Assembly (NCBI GenBank): GCA_002388665.1
Contig: DGMY01000019.1
Coordinates: 28,992 to 72,372, forward strand
Direction: 5' to 3'
Source: Opitutia bacterium UBA4506
GTDB lineage: Bacteria; Verrucomicrobiota; Verrucomicrobiia; Opitutales; Puniceicoccaceae
Length of the DNA: 43,381 nt
In this document: positions 34,289-42,427 of the stretch, in pieces
Layout: each line of letters starts with the position of its first letter
Numbering within the stretch: position 1 is the first letter of the stretch
Program-made: the position numbers and the translations under genes
The notes under the pieces: model-generated
Told to the model about the DNA's origin: nothing
What the model saw: the letters and a program-made list of their open reading frames with translations, nothing else
Databases searched by the model: none

Positions 34289-34516
34289 ATGAGATCGCCG
34301 AAAAAATCCTCTAAAAATAAACCCGTGGCCGATTTCGCTGGGCAATCTAGTCTATACAAAGAATTTTTGGCAGAAAGGGAGGAAATCCTGCGCCATAAAT
34401 GGCTGGAATCTGAAAAGGTAGGTTCCGACATCGGTTTTGAGAAAGCTCTGCTGGATTGGATCCGTAAGCATCGGGAACAATGGCGGTCGGCACGCCGAAA
34501 ACCCAACCAGAGCTAA
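34289..34516 (+). CDS. Small conserved-looking hypothetical protein
   Basis: The 75-residue protein has a Lys/Ser-rich start and a helical core EILRHKWLESEKVGSDIGFE followed by KALLDWIRKHREQWRSARR. This motif looks conserved, but I cannot name a family. AGGTGG precedes the start; GTG 34283 is an alternative. It lies 23 nt after mrp and ahead of a strong terminator, so it is probably the last gene of the mrp transcript. Confidence 0.7.
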   Translation: MRSPKKSSKNKPVADFAGQSSLYKEFLAEREEILRHKWLESEKVGSDIGFEKALLDWIRKHREQWRSARRKPNQS

Positions 34517-34538
34517 GGTTTACCGTGAGATTCGAACG

Positions 34539-34568
34539 AGCACCTCTTCAGGAGATGCTTTTTTTTTC
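34539..34568 (+). terminator. Rho-independent terminator
   Basis: AGCACCTC (34539-34546) pairs with GAGATGCT (34552-34559), one mismatch, 5-nt loop, followed by a run of nine T. It ends the mrp/small-ORF transcript before arsR. Confidence 0.85.
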
Positions 34569-34613
34569 GCTTCCATGGGTGGGAGTGGTGAAATCGGAGA
34601 TTTGTACATGCAC

Positions 34614-34642
34614 TTGACGGAATATAAGTTGTGCTGGATACT
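34614..34642 (+). promoter_or_regulatory. Predicted arsR promoter
   Basis: TTGACG (34614-34619) and GATACT (34637-34642) are separated by 17 nt. The expected start of transcription, about 7 nt later, coincides with the ATG at 34649, so arsR may be read from a leaderless or near-leaderless mRNA. Confidence 0.5.
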
Positions 34643-34648
34643 GACACC

Positions 34649-35011
34649 ATGGAAATCATCCAACTCTATAAGTGTCTTTGCGATGTGCAGCGTCTGAGAA
34701 TTCTCAATTTACTCAGAGAGGGCCCATTGTGTGTCTGTCACTTGATGGAGATTTTGGAGGTCGACCAGGTCAAGATGTCGAAGCAATTGCAGTATATGAA
34801 AAAGCTAGGGCTTCTTGAGGTGGAGAAGGTTGCGCAGTGGCGAGTGTACCGCATCGCGGACCTTGGCACTCCTTTGTTGGATCAGAATTTGAGCTGCCTC
34901 CAGGAATGCGGTCCCGAAGATCTACGATTTGCCGAAGATCTGGCGGCCCGAAAGAGGGTGATGAAGGACAATGTCGCTGGCGTGGTTGCCGGCGGTTGCG
35001 GTTCTTGCTGA
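34649..35011 (+). CDS. ArsR/SmtB-family metal(loid)-responsive repressor
   Basis: The 120-residue winged-helix protein has the ArsR core CDVQRLRILNLLREGPLCVC, where CVC in helix alpha-3 is the classical arsenite/metal site, and a recognition helix VDQVKMSKQLQYMKKLGLL. The C-terminal GGCGSC offers two further thiols. The ATG at 34649 (MEIIQLYKCLC) is preferred; GTG 34631 is an alternative. It precedes a Cys-rich peptide and a DUF318 permease, so it probably represses a metalloid or heavy-metal efflux operon. Confidence 0.9.
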   Translation: MEIIQLYKCLCDVQRLRILNLLREGPLCVCHLMEILEVDQVKMSKQLQYMKKLGLLEVEKVAQWRVYRIADLGTPLLDQNLSCLQECGPEDLRFAEDLAARKRVMKDNVAGVVAGGCGSC

Positions 35012-35048
35012 TCAATTCCCAATAATCTCTTCCATACAGGACAATCAT

Positions 35049-35216
35049 ATGAGTACAACGAACCCAGAATCCTCTTCGACTTCCTCGTCAAAAAAACCAG
35101 GGTTTTTCCGGCGACTTTTCGCAAAGCTAGATGAGGCGGTCAAAGCGAAGGCAGAGAAAGCAGGGAGCTGTTGCGGTTCTGACGATGGCAAGGGCAAGGG
35201 CGGAAAATGTTGCTGA
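35049..35216 (+). CDS. Small Cys-rich cytoplasmic peptide, possible metal(loid) chaperone
   Basis: The 55-residue product has a Ser/Thr-rich start, an amphipathic basic helix (PGFFRRLFAKLDEAVKAKAE) and a C-terminus with two CC pairs (GSCCGSDDGKGKGGKCC). CAGGA 9 nt before the ATG is a good ribosome site. It lies 37 nt after arsR and overlaps the permease start by 10 nt in another frame. Delivery of a metal or metalloid to the permease is a reasonable guess, not shown. Confidence 0.7.
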   Translation: MSTTNPESSSTSSSKKPGFFRRLFAKLDEAVKAKAEKAGSCCGSDDGKGKGGKCC

Positions 35217-36163
35217 AGGCGGCAGATTGGTTGAGCTACAGTTTGTTGGGGTTAGACCCCGAATCGAAGTTTGGGGCTGCGGTTCAGTTCTTTCTCTACG
35301 ATACGTTTAAGATTTTCCTGCTCCTCATCACGATGATCTTTGTCATCGGGGTGTTGCGCACGTTTCTTCCCGAGAAAAAGCTGCGGGATTGGATGTCTCG
35401 AGGAGGATGGTGGGGGAATGTGGTCGCGGCTCTATTCGGCGCGGTTACTCCGTTCTGCTCTTGTTCCTCAATTCCGATTTTTATCGGATTTTTGAAGGCG
35501 GGTGTACCTCTGGGTATCTGTTTTTCGTTTCTCATTACCTCACCGATTATCAATGAGTATCTCGTCGTCTTGATGATTTCGGAGTTCGGTGCTCCCGTGA
35601 CTCTCGCCTATGTCATGTCCGGGCTTTCGATTGGGATCCTCTCCGGATTATTTTTGGGAAGATTGAACCTCGATCGGTTTGTTGAGAAGGATTTCGTCGC
35701 AGGAGAGTTTCTTGACGATGAGCGTCCGTCCACTTGGTCGGGTAGGATCCTCTACGGATGGCACGAGGTTGTATCAATCATTCGGTCCATCTGGATCTGG
35801 ATCCTCTTGGGAGTCGGTGTGGGCGCCTTTCTGCACAACTATGTACCGCGGGAAACGATTCATCAATGGATGGACGCCACTGGTATCTTCTCCGTTCCGA
35901 TCGCAACTCTACTCGGCGTCCCGCTATATGGCAGTTGCGCAGCAATCGTTCCCGTTGCGGTAGTGTTGTTTGAGAAGGGAATTCCCTTGGGAACTGCCTT
36001 GGCCTTTATGATGGGTATGGCCGCCCTGAGCCTTCCGGAGGCAGTGATGCTCCGGCGCATCGTAAAACTACCACTGATCGCGATATTCTTTGGTACCACG
36101 GCACTCGCGATAGTTGCGACGGGCTACCTTTTAAATGCCCTCGCTGCTATGTGGGGTCTCTAA
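35207..36163 (+). CDS. DUF318/ArsP-like permease (UPF0718)
   Basis: The 318-residue membrane protein has about eight helices. Motif TPFCSCSSIPIFIGFLKAGV (about 82-101) with paired cysteines is diagnostic, and SFLITSPIINEYLV follows; a related GVPLYGSCAAIVPVA appears in the second half. Family members export trivalent organoarsenicals (ArsP) or other metals. The large cytoplasmic loop (about 165-195) separates two halves. It starts inside the Cys-rich gene, and a hairpin terminator follows. Organoarsenic efflux is the best guess from the arsR context. Confidence 0.88.
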   Translation: MLLKAADWLSYSLLGLDPESKFGAAVQFFLYDTFKIFLLLITMIFVIGVLRTFLPEKKLRDWMSRGGWWGNVVAALFGAVTPFCSCSSIPIFIGFLKAGVPLGICFSFLITSPIINEYLVVLMISEFGAPVTLAYVMSGLSIGILSGLFLGRLNLDRFVEKDFVAGEFLDDERPSTWSGRILYGWHEVVSIIRSIWIWILLGVGVGAFLHNYVPRETIHQWMDATGIFSVPIATLLGVPLYGSCAAIVPVAVVLFEKGIPLGTALAFMMGMAALSLPEAVMLRRIVKLPLIAIFFGTTALAIVATGYLLNALAAMWGL

Positions 36164-36204
36164 AAAATAGGCTGACAGGCGGGGAGATCCCCACTTGTCA
36201 GCCT
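36161..36204 (-). terminator. Intrinsic terminator between permease and rpmG
   Basis: AGGCTGACA (36169-36177) pairs with TGTCAGCCT (36196-36204), with an inner GGGG/CCCC pair. On the minus strand ATTTTTTA follows, ending the rpmG transcript; it may also slow + strand transcripts from the permease. Confidence 0.8.
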
Positions 36205-36228
36205 GAAATTAGAAAGAGTTGGGAGCGG

Positions 36229-36405
36229 TTATTTAGCGCTCTTGAGCTCGCGATGAAGCGTGTGCCGTTTCAAGTAACGGTTGTACTTCATTTTTTCGAC
36301 CCGTTCGGTCTGGACCTTCTTGTTCCGGGTGGACATGTAGCGTGAAGGCCGCTGGTTTTCTTTACGGGCTTCAGTGCACTCTAGAATGATTGTATCGCGT
36401 GGCAT
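36229..36405 (-). CDS. rpmG: 50S ribosomal protein L33, zinc-free type
   Basis: The 58-residue basic protein reads MPRDTIILECTEARKENQRP, then SRYMSTRNKKVQTERVEKMK and YNRYLKRHTLHRELK, typical of L33. Only one Cys remains, so the C+ zinc ribbon is absent (C- type). Starting at ATG 36405 gives the expected length; the longer open frame to 36474 overlaps the upstream gene's 3' end. It lies 52 nt after the diadenylate cyclase gene and before a terminator. Confidence 0.95.
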   Translation of the reverse strand: MPRDTIILECTEARKENQRPSRYMSTRNKKVQTERVEKMKYNRYLKRHTLHRELKSAK

Positions 36406-36457
36406 GATGAAAAATGGGAAAACGACAGAGAAAAGACTTTGATTCCCGTTTCTGCAA

Positions 36458-37813
36458 TCAAAAATTTCCACCAAGTGGATGTCCGAGTAGAGAAACCATG
36501 TCGCCGTGGCTGAAAAGGGTTACGTGGCCCGTGCTTTCCGAGACCACAATGGCGAGACTTCGTGTGCTCTTGGTGATGGCTGCTGCTGCTGCATGACGGG
36601 CCCCGAGCCCTCCGGGAAGGTCGGGATACTCGGGAGCGCGTAGGAGCGTCCCAGCCGCTTCAATGACCCCATTGCCTCGAATGATAAAGGCCCCGTCAAT
36701 CGAGGAGAATTCTTTCACCGTCTCATCCATGAAAGGATTCAGTACGTTTCGGTCCTCTTCGCGATAACCGTAGAATGGGTTCAGCACTAGGGGTTTTGAG
36801 AATTCGAGGACCTTCTGTGTGTCGCCGAGTACGAATAAACAGCCCACTTTCTTTCCTTCGCGTCCTTCCATTCCCAGTTCCATGGCAATCGCCAGTACTC
36901 GCTCCATGACTTCCGGTCGAAGAGAGGGGGGGAGGGAATGGGTGCGCTCTGAAAAAAGTGTCTGAAATTCGCGAGCCACGTCTACCACTAGGATTGAATC
37001 GAATCGGTTGCTCTGGGGCAGGCCCCCCACGCAGCATATGAGTTCGTCCGGCTCAAAGATGCCGCGGGTCAGTCCGATCAGTATCGCCGATCGAAGTTGA
37101 GACATCCGGTGATTTGAAAATGAACGAATCGGGAGGTATTCGGTAACTTCGCCTCCGTCTTCGACCGTCTCAGCGCCCGCTTGAGTGACAAGGATAGTCT
37201 TCTGGTTGGCGAATGTGCGGGTGAGCTCGATTCCCCCTGCAAATGTATCGCCAAATAGCAATACTGAGCGACAACGGGCACTCGTGGCTATTCGTTCCGC
37301 CTCCCGTAGGATCAGCCGATTGATCCGGGTTGGCTTTTGGCGGGGGGTCTGGGGATCGCCCCCAAGCGTTGCTTTCACTTCCTTGCGAAAGGTCTCAAGC
37401 GGGGACGGGACCATCAATCGCTCAACGATTCGTTTGTCTTGAAAAATTCCTGCGATCGCCGAGAGGGCGTTCAGGTAGTTGCGAGCGTTTTCAGAGGCGA
37501 GCAGGAGGAGGACCAGTTTGACGTCTCGATAGTCATCGGAGCCGTCGTGAGTGAGTCCCTGGGGGCATCGGCCAATGGCCATAATGTAGCGCCGCTTCAT
37601 GGGCACTCTCACGTGGGGGAGGGAAACGCCGTTCCCCAGGTTTGTTGTGATCGTGTGCTCGCGATCTAGGAGCTCTTTGAGCAGCTTTTTCTTTCCGTAC
37701 TGCTCTAATTCCTCGATGTCACATACTCCCAGAAGTTCCTCAAGTGCACCGGATAGATCGGTGCTGGTGATCTCAATAATCCGGGACTTGGTGATGAATC
37801 TTTCGAGGTGCAT
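36458..37813 (-). CDS. Diadenylate cyclase fused to PTS EIIA-like and PK-C-like domains
   Basis: The 451-residue cytoplasmic protein combines three parts. Residues 1-150 look like a PTS EIIA type-2 (fructose/PtsN) domain with His67 in GVSLPHVRVP as potential phosphorylation site. Residues about 165-290 resemble the pyruvate-kinase C-terminal alpha/beta fold (EAERIATSARCRSVLLFGDT). Residues about 300-451 form a DisA_N diadenylate cyclase domain, with DGA at 373-375 and GARHAAAA at 404-411, the c-di-AMP synthesis motifs. PK-C-like plus DAC recalls archaeal DacZ/CdaZ; the EIIA part is additional. c-di-AMP usually controls potassium and osmotic balance. It follows nuoA by 34 nt and precedes rpmG. 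Confidence 0.82.
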   Translation of the reverse strand: MHLERFITKSRIIEITSTDLSGALEELLGVCDIEELEQYGKKKLLKELLDREHTITTNLGNGVSLPHVRVPMKRRYIMAIGRCPQGLTHDGSDDYRDVKLVLLLLASENARNYLNALSAIAGIFQDKRIVERLMVPSPLETFRKEVKATLGGDPQTPRQKPTRINRLILREAERIATSARCRSVLLFGDTFAGGIELTRTFANQKTILVTQAGAETVEDGGEVTEYLPIRSFSNHRMSQLRSAILIGLTRGIFEPDELICCVGGLPQSNRFDSILVVDVAREFQTLFSERTHSLPPSLRPEVMERVLAIAMELGMEGREGKKVGCLFVLGDTQKVLEFSKPLVLNPFYGYREEDRNVLNPFMDETVKEFSSIDGAFIIRGNGVIEAAGTLLRAPEYPDLPGGLGARHAAAAAITKSTRSLAIVVSESTGHVTLFSHGDMVSLLGHPLGGNF

Positions 37814-37847
37814 GGGTGGGGCGGCTCAAGCCAGTGTGGGTCTTAGC

Positions 37848-38222
37848 CTATCGCTCCCACTCGAGTGCGCCTTTTTTGATTTCGTAGACTAGACCGATGA
37901 TGAAGATTCCGAAGAAGACTGCCATTGGAGCGACGATCGGGATACTATTCACCAAGAATTCCCGGTAGCTGAGAATCCACGGGATGAGAAAGACTACTTC
38001 GATGTCGAAGAGGATGAACAGCATTGCTGTTACGTAGAACTTTACCGCGTAGCGTGTCCTGGACTTCCCGGCCGGGGGCATCCCACACTCGTAGGCCGTA
38101 TCTTTGATTTTGTTTTTTCGTCCTTTCTGGCCAACAAAAATGCTGGCCAGAATGATTACCGCACCGATTGCGACGGCGAGACAGATCTGAATGAGGACTG
38201 GAAGAAAGTCAGAGATTGCCAT
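37848..38222 (-). CDS. nuoA: NADH-quinone oxidoreductase subunit A (single gene)
   Basis: The 124-residue membrane protein has three helices (about 5-28, 60-82, 90-112) and the conserved AYECGMPPAGKSRTRYAVKF loop (about 48-67) and FDIEVVFLIPW of NuoA. It is part of the proton-pumping arm base of complex I. No other nuo gene is in the window; instead the EIIA-DAC gene follows. Such a detached nuoA is less usual. The ATG at 38222 gives the family N-terminus; the longer frame to 38273 is unlikely. Confidence 0.93.
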   Translation of the reverse strand: MAISDFLPVLIQICLAVAIGAVIILASIFVGQKGRKNKIKDTAYECGMPPAGKSRTRYAVKFYVTAMLFILFDIEVVFLIPWILSYREFLVNSIPIVAPMAVFFGIFIIGLVYEIKKGALEWER

Positions 38223-38398
38223 AGTGTTTTGAATAAAGGGTTTTGCTGCTGGAACAAGTGTAAAGCGCGGCAAGCGAGGTGGGGATCCTAAAAAAAGTAA
38301 ATTAGGTCGGTTCTGTCGGGTTCTCGCAATTTGGAGAGATCTGGACTCTTTGCGGTAGAAGGGTTGCGGTTTTCGGATCTTGTCCCATCGTAGGTGCT

Positions 38399-39172
38399 AT
38401 GAAACTCCGGACCCTGCTACTGTTTCCGATCTTTTTGTGCCTGGCTGGCCATTCGGCCCGTGCTTTAGAACCCAATTTTGAGGTGGGGGAAGAGTTGAAA
38501 TACGATTTGAAGTGGAGTGTCTTTCATGTCGGGTATGCGCGCCTACAAGCCCACGGGCTCGAGGAATATAAGGGCGAGCCCGCGTGGCATTTTTCCTTTC
38601 ATGTCCGGACCAACAGTTTCGCCGACGCATTTTTTAAGGTCCGTACACGGATCGATACGTGGGTCTCGGAAGACCTGACCCGGACCCTCTATTATACCGA
38701 GAATAAGCGCGAGGGTAAGACCCGCCGGGAGATTGAGATCGAGTTCGATTGGGAGAACTCTGAGGCCACCTACAGTAATTATGGCAAGAAGAGGGAGCCG
38801 ATTCCAATCCCCATGGGCCCCGTGCTCGATCCGGTCGGGTCTGTCTATTACTTCCGTAGCATTCCGCCAGTGAAGGGGGAGACCTACTCGTTTACCGTCA
38901 CCGACGGCAAAAAGGCTGTCGGAGTCTCGCTTCCCATCAACAATTCCGAGAAAATCAAGGTCAAGGCCGGGCGCTTTCAATCGTTCAAAATTCAGCCCGA
39001 GACCGGGGAGCTCGGTGGTGTCTTCGAGAAGAGTAGCGATTCAGAGGTCAACCTCTGGTTCTCCGCCGACGATCACATCTACCCGGTCCAGATCGAGGGA
39101 GAGGTGACCGTCGGAAGCTTCTGGGCGAAGTTGACCGAGGTGAAGATTCAGAACCCGGAAGATTGGGATTAA
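38399..39172 (+). CDS. Exported DUF3108 protein
   Basis: The 257-residue protein has a signal peptide (about 1-22) and a beta-rich domain typical of DUF3108: FEVGEELKYDLKWSVFHVGY, then FHVRTNSFADAFFKVRTRID, DPVGSVYYFRSIP and the C-terminal FSADDHIYPVQIEGEV. Members are periplasmic proteins of unknown role in Gram-negative bacteria. It is convergent with glmS, with 26 nt between them including a GC-rich imperfect hairpin. Its own promoter should lie in the 176-nt gap before it. Confidence 0.87.
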   Translation: MKLRTLLLFPIFLCLAGHSARALEPNFEVGEELKYDLKWSVFHVGYARLQAHGLEEYKGEPAWHFSFHVRTNSFADAFFKVRTRIDTWVSEDLTRTLYYTENKREGKTRREIEIEFDWENSEATYSNYGKKREPIPIPMGPVLDPVGSVYYFRSIPPVKGETYSFTVTDGKKAVGVSLPINNSEKIKVKAGRFQSFKIQPETGELGGVFEKSSDSEVNLWFSADDHIYPVQIEGEVTVGSFWAKLTEVKIQNPEDWD

Positions 39173-39198
39173 TCCCGGGAGGGCCGGCGGCCTTCTCT

Positions 39199-41052
39199 CT
39201 ATTCAACGGTGACCGACTTCGCGAGGTTTCTCGGTTTGTCCACGTCACATCCCCGGGCTACCGCAATGTGATAGCTCAAGAGTTGCAGGGGAATGCTCAT
39301 GATGATTGGCAGGATTGGGTCGTCGGCAGCTGGTACTGTCACGAGTTCGTCGACCAGTCCGTCGGGGATCTCGCAGTCCGCCGTCGCAATCGCGATCACT
39401 TTGCCCTTCCGAGCCTTGACCTCTTGCATGTTCGCGATGGTCTTTTGGAAAATTTCTCCTCCCGATACTAGAAATACCGAGGGGCATTCTTCGCAAATCA
39501 GTGCGATCGGGCCGTGTTTCATCTCCGCCGCTGGATAGCCCTCCGCATGAACGTAGGAGATCTCCTTGAGCTTGAGTGCCCCTTCCAGTGCGAGCGGAAA
39601 CATGAGCTGACGGCCGAGGAACAGGCAGTCGTCGAAGCCTGAGTAGCGACCCGCAATGTCTTGCAATTGATCGTTCAACAGAAGCGTCTTCTCTACCAGG
39701 GAGGGTAGGCTGCGCAGCGAGTTGACGTACTCCACTCCCGCGCTGAAGCTTAGGTCCCGGAGACGGCCCAGGTGCAGGGCTACCATCGACGCCAGTACCA
39801 ACTGCGAGGTGAAAGCCTTTGTCGAAGCCACTCCGATTTCAGGCCCCGCGTGTTGGTAGATCCCTCCATCGGTCTCTCGGGCGATTGTTGATCCGACAAC
39901 GTTATTGATCGCGAGGGTGCGGTACCCTTTTCGCTTCGCTTCGCGCAATGCAGCTAGAGTGTCGATCGTTTCGCCGGATTGGCTAATCACAAAGATGAGA
40001 GTGTTCTTGTCGAGCGGAGCGTTCCGATAGCGGAATTCCGAGGCGTATTCGACTTCGACTGGGATGCGAGCGTACTTTTCGATGAGATGTTCCGCTACGA
40101 GGCATGCGTGCCATGCGGTACCGCATCCGCAGAAGACAATCCGTTCAACCTGCCTAAGCTCCCGGGCCCCAATGTTTAATCCCCCAAATTTTGATGAGCT
40201 TCCATCTTGGGAAAATCGGCCTCGCATGGCGTTCTCAAGGGCTTTGGGCTGCTCGAAGATCTCTTTGAGCATGTAGTGCTCGAATTCGCCAAGCTCAGAG
40301 TCCTCGACTTCCCAGTCGACTTGGTGAACCACGGCCTCGACGAGTTCTTCGTCAGTTGTCACTACCTGATAGTTGTCGCGGCTGAGTTCCACGAGTTCGC
40401 CGTCATTCAGGTAGATCACACTCAGTGTCGCCCCAACTAGTGCTCCAACATCGCTGGCGATAAAATTCTCCTCTTTCCCCAATCCGACAATCAGTGGAGA
40501 TCCAAGGCGGGCGCCGATCATGGTGTCGGGATAGTCTGCGCAGATCACCGCGATTCCGTATGTCCCTTCCACATGCAGGAGCGCCTTTCGAACGCTGCGC
40601 ATGAAACGACTCTCCTGACTTCTGTTCTCCGGTTCCTTTGCGTAGTGATAGGCGATGAGGTTGACCAGCGCCTCGGAATCCGTTTCCGATTGAAATTCAT
40701 ACCCTTTTCCCACCAGGAACTTCCTCATGGAGGTGAAGTTTTCAATGACTCCGTTGTGAACCAGGGAAAATTTGCCGTCCGAACTTACGTGCGGGTGGGC
40801 ATTGGCTTCAGTCACCCCTCCGTGGGTTGCCCAACGAGTGTGGCTGATGCCCATCGTCCCTTGCACGGGGGAACTGGCCAACGCGTGAGAAAGATTTTGA
40901 ACCCGGCCCACACGGCGTACCTTTGTCAGGCCTTCTTCCGTACGAATCGCCAAGCCGGCGCTATCGTAGCCCCGATATTCGAGGCGTTTGAGGCCTCGGA
41001 GGAGGATAGGACTTGCTTGCTTGTTGCCAATATAGCCGACGATTCCGCACAT
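39199..41052 (-). CDS. glmS: Glutamine-fructose-6-phosphate aminotransferase (isomerizing)
   Basis: GlmS makes glucosamine 6-phosphate, the first step to UDP-GlcNAc for peptidoglycan and LPS. The 617-residue protein starts MCGIVGYIG, with Cys2 as N-terminal nucleophile of the glutaminase domain (1 to about 230), followed by two SIS domains with GCGTAWHACLVAEHLIE, ISQSGETIDTL and STKAFTSQ. It ends PRNLAKSVTVE, the conserved tail. Its 5' leader is only about 100 nt shared with divergent glgC, too short to show a glmS ribozyme; none was seen. Confidence 0.97.
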   Translation of the reverse strand: MCGIVGYIGNKQASPILLRGLKRLEYRGYDSAGLAIRTEEGLTKVRRVGRVQNLSHALASSPVQGTMGISHTRWATHGGVTEANAHPHVSSDGKFSLVHNGVIENFTSMRKFLVGKGYEFQSETDSEALVNLIAYHYAKEPENRSQESRFMRSVRKALLHVEGTYGIAVICADYPDTMIGARLGSPLIVGLGKEENFIASDVGALVGATLSVIYLNDGELVELSRDNYQVVTTDEELVEAVVHQVDWEVEDSELGEFEHYMLKEIFEQPKALENAMRGRFSQDGSSSKFGGLNIGARELRQVERIVFCGCGTAWHACLVAEHLIEKYARIPVEVEYASEFRYRNAPLDKNTLIFVISQSGETIDTLAALREAKRKGYRTLAINNVVGSTIARETDGGIYQHAGPEIGVASTKAFTSQLVLASMVALHLGRLRDLSFSAGVEYVNSLRSLPSLVEKTLLLNDQLQDIAGRYSGFDDCLFLGRQLMFPLALEGALKLKEISYVHAEGYPAAEMKHGPIALICEECPSVFLVSGGEIFQKTIANMQEVKARKGKVIAIATADCEIPDGLVDELVTVPAADDPILPIIMSIPLQLLSYHIAVARGCDVDKPRNLAKSVTVE

Positions 41053-41152
41053 AGGATTTTATAAGTTATAAATAAAAATTTTACAGTAGAACTCGAATGA
41101 AACAGAAATGATGCTGGAACTCTGTGCAAGGTTCAAGTAGTGTTTCTTACCT

Positions 41153-42427
41153 ATGCGAAAGCGGATTATCTGTGTGATTATGGGGGGAGGCCGTGGCACT
41201 CGCCTTAGGCCCCTCACCCAACAACGTTGTAAGCCCGCGGTCCCCCTCGCGGGAAAGTACCGATTGGTAGATATTCCGATCAGTAACTGCTTGAATTCAG
41301 GCCTCAATCAGATCTACGTCCTCAGTCAATTTAACACGGCGTCCCTCCATCGCCACATCCAGGAGTCCTACAAGTTTGACCCGTTTGGCGGTGGCTTTGT
41401 GGATATTCTGTCGGCAGAACAGACTGAAACGGGAGAGTCCTGGTACCAAGGCACTGCGGATGCGGTTCGGCAAAATCTTATGCACTTCGGGGCAAGGGAC
41501 TCGGATTTGTTCCTGATCCTATCGGGCGATCAGCTCTATCGGATGGATTTCAATCCGATGATCCGTCAGCATATTGAAAATGATTCTGATATCACGGTGG
41601 CCGCTACTACGGTTTCCAAAGATCTCGCTCCGGCGTTCGGGTTGATGAGGATTAACGACGATCTATCGATCAGTGAGTTTGTCGAAAAACCCGAAGATCC
41701 AAAGATAATCGATAGTCTAGCTATCAGCGAAAAACTACAGTCGTCATTGACCCAAGAGCACGAGGGTGGTGTGTGCCTGGCTTCAATGGGCCTCTACTTG
41801 TTCAATGCCGGCGTTCTGCGCGAGGCGCTGGCTTCGAATCATGCCGATTTCGGAAAAGAAATTATCCCCCACCTCCTAGGCAAGAAGAAGCTGAAAGGCT
41901 ATATTTTTGATGGGTATTGGGAGGATATCGGGACGGTTGCGGCCTTCTTCGATGCGAACCTTCGCCTGACAGACACCGTTCCTCCGTTTAACTTTTTCGA
42001 TGAAGAAAACAGAATCTACTCCCGCGCTAGATTTTTGCCGGCCACGAAAATCAATGGGGCTACCATCGAGCGGGCTGTTCTCGCTGATGGATGCATACTT
42101 TCGCATTGCAGCTTGAATCGAGTTGTCATCGGGATTCGGTCAACGATTCGAGAAGGGTCCAAGTTGGAAAATGTTGTGATGATGGGCTCGGATTTCTTCG
42201 AAATGGATGACGAGGGCGCCTCTCATGATGAAGTCCCAATCGGAGTAGGGCGCAATTGTACGATTCGAAATGCAATTATCGATAAGAACGCAAGAATTGG
42301 TGACGGCGTAACTCTTGATCCTGCCGGCCTCCCGGACATGTACGAAAAGAACGGCGTAGTGATCCGTGACGGCGTTCTTGTCGTATCCAAAAATGTTACC
42401 GTTCCCTCCGGATTTACCCTACGATGA
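41153..42427 (+). CDS. glgC: Glucose-1-phosphate adenylyltransferase
   Basis: GlgC makes ADP-glucose for glycogen synthesis. The 424-residue protein has the nucleotide-binding MGGGRGTRLRPLT and KPAVPLAGKYRLVDIP, WYQGTADAVRQN, LSGDQLYRMD, EFVEKP for the sugar site, and a C-terminal beta-helix with RNAIIDKNARIGDG. N-terminal Arg/Lys residues for allosteric control are conserved. The stop overlaps the ATG of the usp gene by ATGA (42424-42427), so translation is coupled. No other glycogen gene is in the window. Confidence 0.95.
   Translation: MRKRIICVIMGGGRGTRLRPLTQQRCKPAVPLAGKYRLVDIPISNCLNSGLNQIYVLSQFNTASLHRHIQESYKFDPFGGGFVDILSAEQTETGESWYQGTADAVRQNLMHFGARDSDLFLILSGDQLYRMDFNPMIRQHIENDSDITVAATTVSKDLAPAFGLMRINDDLSISEFVEKPEDPKIIDSLAISEKLQSSLTQEHEGGVCLASMGLYLFNAGVLREALASNHADFGKEIIPHLLGKKKLKGYIFDGYWEDIGTVAAFFDANLRLTDTVPPFNFFDEENRIYSRARFLPATKINGATIERAVLADGCILSHCSLNRVVIGIRSTIREGSKLENVVMMGSDFFEMDDEGASHDEVPIGVGRNCTIRNAIIDKNARIGDGVTLDPAGLPDMYEKNGVVIRDGVLVVSKNVTVPSGFTLR

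Noticed and set aside
41053..41152. glmS ribozyme in the leader of glmS
   Set aside because: The gap shared with glgC is only 100 nt and A/T rich, without the ribozyme's conserved nested stems.
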